A DNA stretch of 64,000 bases from an uncultured Rhizobiaceae group bacterium (GTDB taxonomy: Bacteria > Pseudomonadota > Alphaproteobacteria > Rhizobiales > Rhizobiaceae), in assembly GCA_938044775.1 (NCBI GenBank), contig CALIOE010000009.1, positions 1 to 64,000 of the forward strand, given 5' to 3'. The first letter of the stretch is position 1. Every line of letters starts with the position of its first letter. The notes under the pieces were generated by a model. That model did no database searches, was not told where the DNA came from, and was given only the letters and a program-made list of their open reading frames with translations. Both the position numbers and the translations under genes were made by a program. Positions 1-8,678 of the stretch are shown one piece after another.

Positions 1-331
1 TGAGCGCCGTTTCCGGTGCAGCAGAATCGATCTGCATGTGTACCTTCTGCTTCAACTCCAGCCGTTCGGGCACGGATTCCTGGACAATATCTGCGACCTC
101 AACGGCCTCTTCGATGGAGCTCACAAATGTGAGCCTCCCGCGCGTGGGAAACGGGGCTTCTGTGAGTTGACCATAGGCGCGCTCGGCATTGGCCATCACT
201 TCGCCGACTATGCGCTCGGCTTCGGGATGCGGGTCAAATATCCTGCAGTCGATGCCGTTGAAAACAAAACGCGCCGCCCAGGCCCCACCAATAACACCGC
301 CGCCAATGGCGGCTGAGGATTTGATGATCAT
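1..331 (-). CDS. lcdH: L-carnitine dehydrogenase (3-hydroxyacyl-CoA dehydrogenase family), N-terminal part, runs off window
   Basis: This ORF is missing from the track because it is open at the window edge. Reading the minus strand from the ATG at 331 gives an open frame of 110 codons. It begins MIIKSSAAIGGGVIGGAW, a Rossmann NAD-binding loop of the 3-hydroxyacyl-CoA dehydrogenase type, followed by an acid at the end of strand 2 (FDPHPEAER). The AWAARF and FDPHPEAER stretches resemble L-carnitine dehydrogenases, which oxidise carnitine to 3-dehydrocarnitine in the cytosol. The start overlaps the stop of the upstream BKACE gene as ATGA, so the two are translationally coupled. The pairing with a dehydrocarnitine-cleaving enzyme supports the substrate, but that remains an inference. 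The C-terminal domain is outside the window. Confidence 0.8.
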   Translation of the reverse strand, partial: MIIKSSAAIGGGVIGGAWAARFVFNGIDCRIFDPHPEAERIVGEVMANAERAYGQLTEAPFPTRGRLTFVSSIEEAVEVADIVQESVPERLELKQKVHMQIDSAAPETAL

Positions 332-1242
332 GAGACTGGCGCCCGCTTTACGAGCCCCAGTTTCTCGCGCACCGCTTCTGGTCCGATCACTTTGGCGCCG
401 AGGTTTTCGACAATGCCGACGGCCCGTTCAACCAGCTGCGCGTTGGTCGCCAGCACGCCGCGATCGAGCATCAGATTGTCCTCAAGGCCAACCCGCACAT
501 TGCCACCTGCCAGCACCGCGGCTGCAACATAGGGCATCTGGTTCCGGCCCAGTGAAAACGCACTCCAGGTCCAGCCGTCGGGCACGTTGTTGACCATAGC
601 CATCAGGGTGTTGAGGTCATTTGGCGCACCCCAAGGAACACCCATGCAAAGCTGCACCAGCGCGTCCTCTTTCAAGACCCCCTCGGCCACCAATTGCCTG
701 GCAAACCACAGATGACCGGTATCAAAGGCCTCTATTTCCGGCTTCACACCGAGCTCAGTCATCATCGCGCCCATGGCGCGTAACATGCCGGGCGTGTTGG
801 TCATCACGTAATCGGCCTCGGCAAAATTCATGGTGCCACAATCCAGCGTACAGATTTCGGGCAGACACTCGGCCACATGGGCAACCCGCTCGGCGGCGCC
901 CGCCATATCGGTTCCCTCGTTGTTGGCCGGCAAGGGCGCTTCGGTGGATCCGAACACCATGTCGCCGCCCATTCCCGCAGTCAGGTTGAGCACCACATCG
1001 GCGCCGGAATCGCGAATGCGATCGGTTACCTCACGATAGAGCTTCAGATCGCGCGATGGAGCACCGGTATCGGGATCACGCACATGGCAATGGACAATGG
1101 CCGCTCCCGCCTTTGCCGCATCAATCGCCGACCCGGCGATCTGCTCCGGCGAGCGCGGTACATGGGGGCTCTTGTCCTGGGTGCTGCCAGAGCCTGTCAC
1201 CGCGCAGGTGATGAAAACATCCCTGTTCATGGTCAGTGGCAT
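328..1242 (-). CDS. BKACE-family beta-keto acid cleavage enzyme, probable 3-dehydrocarnitine cleavage enzyme
   Basis: 304 residues, the usual length for the BKACE (formerly DUF849) family. These Zn enzymes move a beta-keto acid's acyl part with acetyl-CoA. The N-terminal FITCAVTGSG, the SPHVP stretch and the metal-binding IVHCHVRDPDTG motif are all present, as is a C-terminal VGLEDN stretch. Coupling to a carnitine dehydrogenase by an ATGA overlap points to 3-dehydrocarnitine plus acetyl-CoA giving betaine and acetoacetyl-CoA, as known for CdhC-type members; the substrate is inferred from context. I chose the start at 1242 because GGGAGGA lies about 7 bases upstream; an in-frame ATG at 1230 is an alternative. 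Confidence 0.85.
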   Translation of the reverse strand: MPLTMNRDVFITCAVTGSGSTQDKSPHVPRSPEQIAGSAIDAAKAGAAIVHCHVRDPDTGAPSRDLKLYREVTDRIRDSGADVVLNLTAGMGGDMVFGSTEAPLPANNEGTDMAGAAERVAHVAECLPEICTLDCGTMNFAEADYVMTNTPGMLRAMGAMMTELGVKPEIEAFDTGHLWFARQLVAEGVLKEDALVQLCMGVPWGAPNDLNTLMAMVNNVPDGWTWSAFSLGRNQMPYVAAAVLAGGNVRVGLEDNLMLDRGVLATNAQLVERAVGIVENLGAKVIGPEAVREKLGLVKRAPVS

Positions 1243-1341
1243 TGTGCGTCCTCCCGCGCAGATGTTTCGACTCTGCGGGAGGATGTACGCACTGGTAGAA
1301 AATCACCATACGAAAAGAGACACAACCACCGGAAATTGCGA

Positions 1342-2766
1342 CTAGCTCATGGGTATGGACGCCGTCGGCTTCACCGTGCCGTAGCCACGCTGGGCGATCC
1401 AGTCCGGGGCGCGGCTGGCATTTTGGATCAGGGTTGATTTCACGACAGCGGACGAACCGGCCAGACCACGACTGCGCTCGGCGGCCAGAAAGCCGGCAAA
1501 CATGGCACTGGCGGCCGATGTGCCGGTATTGAACAGGCTTGGATCGTCGTCCTCGGCAAACCAGCTGGGTGCACAGAGATCGGGCTTCTCGTTGGTCTTT
1601 CCAACGGTCGGAGCTTCAAGCAAGCTTTGTGGCGCCGGCCCCTGCGACGAGGCACCGATCGAGAGGCCATCGCAGCGCACCGCACCGATGGTGAACACTT
1701 CCTCGAGTCCGTTGGCACCCCAGATGCTTCGGCCGTGGCCCCGGTCATAGGGTCCGGCAAACCGCGCCGGCTGAAAGGCGCCGGAATTTCCGGCGGCAAA
1801 GACGACATCGACGTCATCCATGTTTGCCAATTCGATGACAATTTCGTTTAACAGATGTTCTCGATTGCCAGCATAGGATAACGGCCCCGGGCTATCGGCA
1901 AAGCTCGTCGCCACCCCCCAGGCGTTGACGATGATCCAATGATCAGGATATTCGTCTTTGCCCCGCGCCTCTACGATGAAAAGCTTGACTGCCTGAAACA
2001 GGCCATGCGCCGATGAGGCAAAAGGCGCCACATCAAGCACCCGGTCCGGCAGGATCGGCGCATCATAAACCATTACTGAAGGAGCAACGCTTAAGATGTT
2101 GCGGGCAATCATGTTCCCATGGCCGTCGGACATGCGCCCGGTCGGGTTCTGATACTGGCCGGGCGGATAGAACGCCGAAGCCCCTATTCCGTTGACGCGC
2201 TGCCATCCGCCGCCAAAGGTATCGGGTGTTCCAATGCCATTCACATAACAGGCGTTCAGACCTACATCGACGATGATGACACCGACTTTGCTGCCGTCAT
2301 CCTGATTGTTTTCGATGCTGGTGCCCATCGCATTGAGGGCCTGTCGACGGGTACCGAACTTACCAGCCACACCGCCGCCGATCTGCCAGTGCTGGCCGGA
2401 GACTTCACTCATCGGCAGCAGGGGCACATCAACCGATACGGGAATTCGAACTTGTTCGCCGCCACCGGCGCCGTCCCCACCTGCGGCAATTTTTGCTTTC
2501 TCAGAGATCGCAGGAGCTGAGCCGTCGGGGTGTTTACCCGTTGGTCCGGCTTCGTCTTCATCTGAATCGGGGCCACACAATATCTTCAGGAGGTCCATCA
2601 GGTCTTCGTCATTGAGAGCAGCGCGCTGTTCGGGACCGCGCGGGGCACTCCGTTGGCTCTTGCCGTTCCGGTCGAGCATCAGCCAGCGCTCTACAGCTTC
2701 CAGTTGTTTTTCGCCCTTTGGCATGAAGCCCTCGGGAAACTCTCCGAATACGCGGGTCTTCAACAT
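1342..2766 (-). CDS. S8 family serine peptidase (subtilase), no signal peptide
   Basis: 474 residues from the ATG at 2766, which has GAAGAGGG about 8 bases upstream; the track's longer ORF uses a TTG. The subtilase triad is complete: Asp167 in VIIVDVG, His216 in DGHGNMIA, and Ser417 in NTGTSAASA, with the oxyanion Asn327 in FAAGNSG. A roughly 150-residue N-terminal part, acidic and Gly-rich around residues 65-105, matches no domain I know. There is no signal peptide or membrane segment, so the enzyme probably acts in the cytoplasm or leaves by another route. The gene is transcribed divergently from a cyclase gene with a shared 130-base promoter region. The substrate is unknown. Confidence 0.85.
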   Translation of the reverse strand: MLKTRVFGEFPEGFMPKGEKQLEAVERWLMLDRNGKSQRSAPRGPEQRAALNDEDLMDLLKILCGPDSDEDEAGPTGKHPDGSAPAISEKAKIAAGGDGAGGGEQVRIPVSVDVPLLPMSEVSGQHWQIGGGVAGKFGTRRQALNAMGTSIENNQDDGSKVGVIIVDVGLNACYVNGIGTPDTFGGGWQRVNGIGASAFYPPGQYQNPTGRMSDGHGNMIARNILSVAPSVMVYDAPILPDRVLDVAPFASSAHGLFQAVKLFIVEARGKDEYPDHWIIVNAWGVATSFADSPGPLSYAGNREHLLNEIVIELANMDDVDVVFAAGNSGAFQPARFAGPYDRGHGRSIWGANGLEEVFTIGAVRCDGLSIGASSQGPAPQSLLEAPTVGKTNEKPDLCAPSWFAEDDDPSLFNTGTSAASAMFAGFLAAERSRGLAGSSAVVKSTLIQNASRAPDWIAQRGYGTVKPTASIPMS

Positions 2767-2825
2767 GATACGATCCCTCTTCTGATCAACAACTTGAAGC
2801 AAAACCCGTCGAACAGGTCAAATGA

Positions 2826-2841
2826 TGTGCCATTTGTCACA
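2826..2841. promoter_or_regulatory. CRP-type palindrome
   Basis: TGTGC-N6-TCACA matches the E. coli CRP half-site pair TGTGA-N6-TCACA at nine of ten positions. It lies between the divergent subtilase and cyclase genes and overlaps a plausible -35 (TTGTCA, 2834-2839), followed 16 bases later by TATTGT (2856-2861). Regulation by a Crp-family protein is inferred; the local consensus in this genome is unknown. Confidence 0.45.
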
Positions 2842-2877
2842 GAACCTAAAAAAGATATTGTAGATTAAGAGAGAAAC

Positions 2878-2913
2878 ATGGCTGGGGCGGACATGGGTTG
2901 GGCCCGGTGCTGA
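2878..2913 (+). CDS. possible 11-codon leader ORF in front of the cyclase
   Basis: An ATG directly after AAGAGAGAAAC, the best ribosome-binding signal in this region, opens a short frame MAGADMGWARC that ends at TGA 2911-2913. The cyclase ATG at 2916 follows two bases after this stop, a spacing typical of translational coupling. It may be a leader peptide, or the trace of a frameshift at the cyclase N-terminus. No family is recognisable. Confidence 0.3.
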   Translation: MAGADMGWARC

Positions 2914-2915
2914 AG

Positions 2916-4670
2916 ATGGTCGAAAACAGGCGTGGTGCAGCGAGCGTGGTGTTCGCTGATATGGTTGGCTATTCGTCGCTGACCGCGCGCAATGAATCGG
3001 CCACCCACACGATGTGGATGGATTTTGTTAATACCTGCTTGCAACCGGAAGCCAGGAAGCATGGCGCAACAGTTGTGCGCATGCTTGGTGACGGCTGTCT
3101 GTTAAGCTTTGACCTGCCCGAAGAGGCGCTCGGCTGGTGCATGGACGTGCGCTCGACGCTGGTCTCGGAGCGGTTGACTCCGGTCCCCAAATGGCCCGGC
3201 CTGTCGATGCGCTTTGGCGCCCATACCTGCGAAGTGATCCACGAGCATGACGACATCTATGGTGACGGTGTAAACACAACCAAGCGGCTGCAGGAGCGGG
3301 CCCAGGCCGATGGCATTCTGCTCTCGGACGCCTTGATGGAAGCTCTTGGGGAGCGCCAGGACATGGAGTTCCGCTTTCTGGGGGCCCTAAACTACAAGAA
3401 TCTCGAACACGCTATCCCGACCCACGAGGTGATTTTTCAGGATGTCAGCCTGCCGGTGCGCCAGGAAGGCACGATCCTGCCCAGTATTGCGATCATGCCG
3501 TTCCGCAATATGACGCGGAACGAAGAGCTTGACTATTTTGCCGAGGGGTTGATTGACGACATGATTCAATCGCTGGCCGGCTTAAAGGAACTGCAGGTGA
3601 TCGCCCGCGGGTCCACCCTGCCTTTTGCCAAACAGACCGTCGATGCTCGCGATGTCGCACGGATTCTCTCGGTGCGCTACGTGCTGCAGGGGTCGATCCG
3701 GGAAGTCGGTGAAACCATTCGTCTGACGCTGTCTTTTGAGGACGCGCAGACCGGCGATACAATATTCGGGGAGAAATGTGAGTTTCCGCACAGAGAACTA
3801 TTTGCAGTTCAGGACAATATCGTCCGCCAGATAGTGGCCCGTGTCGCACCGAACGTTCGGGCGGTCGAATTGGAGAAGGCTTTGCGCAAACCACCCGACA
3901 ATTTCACGGCCTATCAGTGTATGCTCCGCGCCTTGGATCTCATGAAAACGCTCGACCGCGACGACTTTATGAAGGCCAAGGAATACCTCGACAGGGCAAT
4001 TGAGCTTGATCCGGACTTCGTGCTGCCGGTAGCCTGGACGGTGCGCTGGTACTGCGTGAATATTGGTCAAGGCTGGTGCGAGGACCGAGAAACGGCGATT
4101 GAGGAAGCCAAAGAAATGGCAAACAAGGCGATACAGATTGATCGTCAGAGTCCGCTTGCTCTAGCTGCGTTGGGTCACGTCAAATCGTACCTTGAACAGG
4201 ATTATTCAACTGCTTTGGTCTATTTCGATAGGGCACTTCAGGTCGGTCCCAGCCACGCAATCACATGGGTACTTTCCGGTGCCACCTTATCCTACCTAGG
4301 AAAATGCGAAGAGGCCGTTGCCCATGCCAAACGAGGGCTAGAGCTTTCTCCGAATGACATAGATGTTTTTCAATTCTACGATTTCTTGTCGATCGCCTAC
4401 TATTTTTCCGAAGATTTTGAGAACGCTCTAACATGGGGCAAACTCTCTTATGCCGAAAATCAGCAATACGCATCAAATCTCAAAGCGTTGGTGGCTATTC
4501 ACGGGGCGATGGAGAACACTGATGCTGCCAAGGAATATTTGGACAAGTTGTTAGAGATCGAGCCATCGTTTTCGATTGAAAAATGCAAGGAAACGTGCCC
4601 CATCGAAGACCCAAAAATACGCGAGAGATATCTAAAACACTTGCACGCGGCGGGCATCCCGCCGCGATAA
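2916..4670 (+). CDS. class III adenylate/guanylate cyclase with TolB-like and TPR regions
   Basis: 584 residues from ATG 2916; in-frame TTG 2898 and GTG 2907 are alternatives. The class III cyclase domain covers about residues 8-180: VVFADMVGYSSL supplies the first metal Asp, MLGDGCLLSF the second, and GDGVNTTKR the transition-state Asn and Arg. Next comes a TolB/FlgO-like stretch (IAIMPFRNM, YFAEGLIDDMIQSL, YVLQGSIR) at about 190-330, then tetratricopeptide-like helices to the end. This architecture is widespread in rhizobia, and the protein is predicted soluble because no membrane segment is visible. The product is probably cAMP, but no clear purine-selectivity call was made. The gene is divergent from the subtilase, with a CRP-like site between them. 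Confidence 0.85.
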   Translation: MVENRRGAASVVFADMVGYSSLTARNESATHTMWMDFVNTCLQPEARKHGATVVRMLGDGCLLSFDLPEEALGWCMDVRSTLVSERLTPVPKWPGLSMRFGAHTCEVIHEHDDIYGDGVNTTKRLQERAQADGILLSDALMEALGERQDMEFRFLGALNYKNLEHAIPTHEVIFQDVSLPVRQEGTILPSIAIMPFRNMTRNEELDYFAEGLIDDMIQSLAGLKELQVIARGSTLPFAKQTVDARDVARILSVRYVLQGSIREVGETIRLTLSFEDAQTGDTIFGEKCEFPHRELFAVQDNIVRQIVARVAPNVRAVELEKALRKPPDNFTAYQCMLRALDLMKTLDRDDFMKAKEYLDRAIELDPDFVLPVAWTVRWYCVNIGQGWCEDRETAIEEAKEMANKAIQIDRQSPLALAALGHVKSYLEQDYSTALVYFDRALQVGPSHAITWVLSGATLSYLGKCEEAVAHAKRGLELSPNDIDVFQFYDFLSIAYYFSEDFENALTWGKLSYAENQQYASNLKALVAIHGAMENTDAAKEYLDKLLEIEPSFSIEKCKETCPIEDPKIRERYLKHLHAAGIPPR

Positions 4671-4690
4671 CAGTAGAGGGAACTGCTGAA

Positions 4691-5695
4691 ATGGCTTCAA
4701 AACTAAACGGACTGAACGGTTTGAATGGCCTGAATGGCCTAAATGGTCTTAATGGCCTTAACGGCCTGAATGGACTGTCCGAACCAACAGCCACGGGCTT
4801 TGGCGCTTCAGGGCGCTCCATCGGTATATCGCCGACATACACGCCTGTAGATGATCACACAGGCGATGGTTTGGAGGCCTGGCCGGGCAATCAATGGCCG
4901 GCGGTCAATCCCACAGTTACCGCCTCGGGTGGAGCCGGCTATGCGCCGTTACACGAAATTTACGACCAGGTGCCGGCGGTCAACGGGCAATTCACCATCA
5001 ATCACTGGTCGCCGGTCAATTACGCAACGGCCTGGCTCGCTTCCCATCCGGGTTTGATACCAGGGCCCGCGGACTGTGATCTGCAATCCATACTCGACGC
5101 CGCCGATGTTGATGCCGAGATCACGGAACTGATTGCACTGATAGAATACCGTCCGGCGATGCTTGATGAAGGGCTCATTCAGGCGCCCGTTTTTGAGGAC
5201 TATTTCCGGGGTATTTTGAACTACAATCGTTACACTCATCCTGCGACGACGCGCCTTGTGGCGATCTGCCTCAACGCAGCGACAAGCGCCGGCATGCGGT
5301 TTAAATGGCATTTCAACCGGCCGCGGCCGAGCCAGTTGTCACCCGCACTTATGCCGCCGATCGACCCGCCGCAGCACGGTTCGTTCCCAAGCGGTCACTC
5401 CACCCAGGCGCATACACTGTGTTGTCTTTTCGAAGCCATACTGGGCGATCTCGTGGTGACTGATCATCGACCGCACCCCGACCCCGATCCGACTGACAGC
5501 GACTTGGCCGTGGTACGTCGTCCTTACTACGACATGGCCCAACGCATCGCCCGCAACCGTGAAGTGATGGGTCTGCACTACCCAAGCGACAGCGCGGCCG
5601 GCGAGACGCTGGCAGAGTGTCTTTTCACCAACCTCTTGGCTGAACCGGATTTCACGGCCGAACTGGCTCTCGCGCGGACGGAATGGGGACTGTAG
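4691..5695 (+). CDS. PAP2-superfamily protein (vanadium haloperoxidase-like) with N-terminal NGL repeats
   Basis: 334 residues. I chose ATG 4691 because GAGGGA lies upstream; the track's ORF begins inside the preceding cyclase. Residues 6-29 are eight perfect Asn-Gly-Leu triplets. The C-terminal half carries the three PAP2/vanadium-haloperoxidase phosphate- or vanadate-binding motifs: KWHFNRPRPSQ, FPSGHSTQAH, and NREVMGLHYPSD. The first two contain the Lys/Arg and the acid-base His, the last the second His. No signal peptide or membrane helix is visible, which separates it from membrane lipid phosphatases and favours the soluble haloperoxidase-like branch. It follows the TPR cyclase by 20 bases, so the two may be co-transcribed. 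Activity (phosphatase or haloperoxidase) cannot be decided here. Confidence 0.8.
   Translation: MASKLNGLNGLNGLNGLNGLNGLNGLNGLSEPTATGFGASGRSIGISPTYTPVDDHTGDGLEAWPGNQWPAVNPTVTASGGAGYAPLHEIYDQVPAVNGQFTINHWSPVNYATAWLASHPGLIPGPADCDLQSILDAADVDAEITELIALIEYRPAMLDEGLIQAPVFEDYFRGILNYNRYTHPATTRLVAICLNAATSAGMRFKWHFNRPRPSQLSPALMPPIDPPQHGSFPSGHSTQAHTLCCLFEAILGDLVVTDHRPHPDPDPTDSDLAVVRRPYYDMAQRIARNREVMGLHYPSDSAAGETLAECLFTNLLAEPDFTAELALARTEWGL
4706..4777 (+). repeat. eight tandem 9-base units encoding Asn-Gly-Leu
   Basis: Eight in-frame units of AAY-GGN-YTN follow each other without a break. Third codon positions vary freely (ggt/ggc/gga; ctg/ttg/cta/ctt) while the amino acids do not, so selection appears to act on the peptide rather than on the DNA. 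Confidence 0.95.
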
Positions 5696-5706
5696 CGAAG
5701 GCTTGA

Positions 5707-5760
5707 GCCGCGCCTTCTTGCCTGGCCCTGGCTCCGAACCAGGGCCGAGAGGCGCGCGGC
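5707..5760. terminator. nested inverted repeat between convergent genes
   Basis: An 8-base perfect stem GGCCCTGG / CCAGGGCC with a 7-base loop (5724-5746) sits inside a weaker outer repeat, gccgcgcc / ggcgcgcggc. It lies exactly between the convergent PAP2 and Crp-family genes. There is no T-run, so it may stop or protect transcripts rather than act as a classical intrinsic terminator. Confidence 0.5.
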
Positions 5761-5773
5761 AATTGCTCCCGGC

Positions 5774-6460
5774 TTAGCTCTCAATAATCCGGCGCAGCGT
5801 ATCCGGCTGCAGGATTGTTACCCGTTTGCGGGTGAACTCGATGATACCGCGGGACGACAGGGCGGCGATTTCGCGGTTAACCGCCTCGCGGTGGGTGCCG
5901 AGCTTGGTTGCCAGGTGATATTGCGTCGGTGCCGGCTCAATGAAAGCCTCCGAATCACCCACGTCATCACCGCCCGCCATGCGCAGGATTTCGGCACACA
6001 AACGATGCCGGATCGTCATGGTGCTGAATTCGTAGACTTTTTGGGTCAGTTCCCTGTTCTTGCGCACCATGTGCTCTGCAAAGCGAATAGCGAGTTCCGG
6101 ATCGTTGGCGATCAAATCGCGGAAACTGTCCGACGACATGCTGCCCACATAACTTTCCTCGAGGGTCTGCACCGAAGCGGATCGCGGCTGCTTGTCTATC
6201 GCTGAAAACTCGCCGAACAACTCGCCGCGGGCGAGTTCAGTATAGGTGATTTCCTTGCCCTGGTCCGAATAGCTTTTGGCCGCCACCCGACCCTCAACAA
6301 TCAAGAACACATCAGTCGATGGTTCATGCTCGCTCAGGATAAGCTTACCTTTAGGCAACCGGATCCAGTTGCAACGCTGACCGATGGCATTGGTCTTTTC
6401 CGCATCAAGGTCTTTGAAAATCTCGACCACGTGCAACAGGTTCTGCGCACCTTCGACCAT
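5774..6460 (-). CDS. Crp/Fnr-family transcriptional regulator
   Basis: 228 residues, the normal length. The N-terminal cyclic-nucleotide-binding fold spans about residues 10-125 and contains a phosphate-binding cassette GELFGEFSAIDKQPRSASV, including the Glu and Arg that contact cyclic nucleotide in CRP. A dimerisation helix follows, then a Crp-type helix-turn-helix at about 165-225 (TQYHLATKLGTHREAVNREI). There are no Cys clusters, so it is not an FNR-type iron-sulfur sensor. GGGAG stands about 6 bases before the ATG. Cyclic-nucleotide binding is plausible from the cassette, and the window holds four cyclase genes. Whether it binds the two CRP-like sites noted here is untested. Confidence 0.9.
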   Translation of the reverse strand: MVEGAQNLLHVVEIFKDLDAEKTNAIGQRCNWIRLPKGKLILSEHEPSTDVFLIVEGRVAAKSYSDQGKEITYTELARGELFGEFSAIDKQPRSASVQTLEESYVGSMSSDSFRDLIANDPELAIRFAEHMVRKNRELTQKVYEFSTMTIRHRLCAEILRMAGGDDVGDSEAFIEPAPTQYHLATKLGTHREAVNREIAALSSRGIIEFTRKRVTILQPDTLRRIIES

Positions 6461-6710
6461 TTACTACTCCCATTCCGTCACCCAGCCGGCTCCGGTCTGG
6501 CGCTGGCTCTGACTACGCCTTCCGAAGACTCTTTTATGGGTGTTTTTGGCGAAGATGCAAATTGTAATCTCGGGCTAACGCCAGGTAGGCACATTGCGCA
6601 AATGTCATAGACGCTTGTCAAACTTCGCCATTCTATTTCAATGAGTTCTGGCGTATAAAGAAAGTCTTATGTGATTCACCACATCACGTTGGGCAGGGAG
6701 CAACGGTGAT

Positions 6711-7301
6711 ATGAGTTGGTCTGTCGGAGAAATAATGAGCTTGTCGACCCGTGCGGCAAGAGGGGCAGGTGTCCCGGATAACCTCGCCGAAGTCGCGGGC
6801 AACAGCGTCATCTGGCTGCAGAGGGCTGGCTTGCCAGGCATCGAAGCCCTGGCGCAATATCTGGTTGAACTTGAGAAACGCGGCGGCAAGCATGACAAAA
6901 CCGTGTGTCCGCTTCACCGCGGAATGAAACTGGAAGTCGCAAGCGCCAAACCGAAATCGCTGAGTTCTGTCGAACATCCGTTGTTGTTGACGCCGGCTCT
7001 CGCCCCACTTGGTGAAACATCCGTTCGATTCACAATTGGCGCAGTCTCGCTCATCGTATCGCCCGATGGCGTTGCCCACACTGCAACCCATGATGCTCTT
7101 CTCGTGGAGAAGGCCGAGTGCGACTACGTGATATCCGGTGCCGCGGTTGATGCCGAACCAGTGACCCGGATTGACGCCGAAAACGGGGCGTCGGTTGCCG
7201 TTCTGCAATATTTTGCAAGCCATGCGACAAGCGATGAACCGCGGCAGCCGGATTCAGCGACGAACAAAAATGATTCCGGGGATCGGAAACTGAGCGCTTG
7301 A
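6711..7301 (+). CDS. DUF3726 family protein
   Basis: 196 residues. The start MSWSVGEIMSLSTRAARGAG is the signature opening of DUF3726 proteins, which are small cytosolic proteins of unknown function in alpha- and gammaproteobacteria. The C-terminal 30 residues are polar and probably disordered. A 45-base gap separates it from deoA on the same strand, so co-transcription is possible. I cannot assign a role. An imperfect repeat GTGAT-N7-ATCAC lies about 40 bases upstream and might be a regulatory site. Confidence 0.75.
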   Translation: MSWSVGEIMSLSTRAARGAGVPDNLAEVAGNSVIWLQRAGLPGIEALAQYLVELEKRGGKHDKTVCPLHRGMKLEVASAKPKSLSSVEHPLLLTPALAPLGETSVRFTIGAVSLIVSPDGVAHTATHDALLVEKAECDYVISGAAVDAEPVTRIDAENGASVAVLQYFASHATSDEPRQPDSATNKNDSGDRKLSA

Positions 7302-7346
7302 TCTGCTATAAATGACATTCCAGACATTCATTATCCCGGCCAATCC

Positions 7347-8678
7347 GTGACAGCACCCTTTCTGCCCCAGGAAGTCATCCGCAAGAAACGCAACGGCGAA
7401 GCGCTGAAAGCGGGCGAGATTGCACAGTTCGTTGGCGGCATCAGCGACAATAGTGTTACCGAAGGTCAGGTCGCAGCGCTGGCCATGGCGATTTACTTCA
7501 ACGGCATGGATCCCAGTGAAACTGTGCCGCTGACCCTGGCCATGCGCGACAGCGGTACCGTGCTGAACTGGTCGTCGCTCGACGGCCCGGCATTGGATAA
7601 GCATTCAACCGGAGGAGTTGGCGATAATGTTTCATTGATGCTGGCCCCGGCCATCGCAGCATGCGGTGGGTATGTCCCGATGATCTCCGGCCGCGGGCTC
7701 GGACACACCGGCGGCACGCTGGACAAGCTTGATTCAATCCCCGGCTATCAAAGCCAGCCCGACAAAGACCTGTTCCGCAAGGTCACAAGGGAGGTCGGAT
7801 GCGCCATTATCGGGCAGACCGACGACCTGGCGCCGGCGGACAAGCGTTTTTACGGCATTCGCGATGTCACGGCCACGGTCGAGAGCGTTCCGCTGATCAC
7901 AGCGTCGATCCTCTCCAAAAAGCTGGCTGCGGGCCTGGACGGACTGGTGCTGGACGTGAAATGCGGCAACGGCGCCTTCATGGATGATCTTGAGAAGGCC
8001 AGGGAACTTGCGCAATCTCTCGTCAGCGTTGCCAATGGCGCCGGCATGAAAACAACCGCTCTTCTGACAGATATGAACCAGCCGCTGGCCAGTGCCGCCG
8101 GAAACGCCGTCGAGATACATTCCGCAATCGATTTTCTCACCGGGCGGGATGTGGATCCCCGTCTTTGGGACGCGACGGTCGCGCTCGGTGGCGACATGCT
8201 TGTAAGTGGCGGTCTGGCGGAGGATTTTGAGAACGGATGCGCAAGGATGGAGCAGGCGTTTTCGTCCGGCGGCGCCGCAGAGAGATTTGCCAGTATGGTT
8301 GTCGCGCTGGGCGGCCCCGTGGATCTGATGGACAGGCCCGAAAAACACCTGCCCGCCGCACCGCTGGTCGTGCCGGTTACCGCACATGAATCCGGCAGTG
8401 TCACACGGGTCGACACACGCGGAATCGGTGTTTCCGTGGTTGCCATGGGTGGCGGGCGGGTGCGGGCTGCCGACGGTGTTGACCCTGCGGTCGGCTATAC
8501 TCAGTTGGCGATGATCGGTGACATGATTGACGATGACACGCCGCTGGGCTTTGTCCATGCCCGCGATGAGGCACAGGCCGAACAGGCGGCAGCGCAGCTG
8601 CGCGCCGCCTATGGACTTGGCAATCCGGCGGACGTTCCAGAGAGCTCTGTTGTCATTGAACGTATTGGCGCCCCGTGA
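7347..8678 (+). CDS. deoA: thymidine phosphorylase
   Basis: 443 residues. The enzyme splits thymidine or deoxyuridine with phosphate into base and deoxyribose-1-phosphate. The family hallmark KHSTGGVGD is present, along with [20 protein letters not shown] and the [12 protein letters not shown] stretch. The start is GTG 7347 ([15 protein letters not shown]), the normal N-terminus. The next gene begins at its stop codon by a GTGA overlap. The phosphopentomutase deoB that acts on its product lies about 50 kb away in this window, so the pathway is split between two loci. Confidence 0.95.
   Translation: MTAPFLPQEVIRKKRNGEALKAGEIAQFVGGISDNSVTEGQVAALAMAIYFNGMDPSETVPLTLAMRDSGTVLNWSSLDGPALDKHSTGGVGDNVSLMLAPAIAACGGYVPMISGRGLGHTGGTLDKLDSIPGYQSQPDKDLFRKVTREVGCAIIGQTDDLAPADKRFYGIRDVTATVESVPLITASILSKKLAAGLDGLVLDVKCGNGAFMDDLEKARELAQSLVSVANGAGMKTTALLTDMNQPLASAAGNAVEIHSAIDFLTGRDVDPRLWDATVALGGDMLVSGGLAEDFENGCARMEQAFSSGGAAERFASMVVALGGPVDLMDRPEKHLPAAPLVVPVTAHESGSVTRVDTRGIGVSVVAMGGGRVRAADGVDPAVGYTQLAMIGDMIDDDTPLGFVHARDEAQAEQAAAQLRAAYGLGNPADVPESSVVIERIGAP

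Noticed and set aside
4706-4777. NGL repeat read as a DNA repeat or CRISPR-like array
   Set aside because: Units are 9 bases, in frame, with silent variation only, so this is a coding repeat.
6668-6690. Repeat GTGAT-N7-ATCAC before the DUF3726 gene as a CRP site
   Set aside because: The half-sites are spaced wrongly for the CRP consensus; I mention it only in the gene entry.
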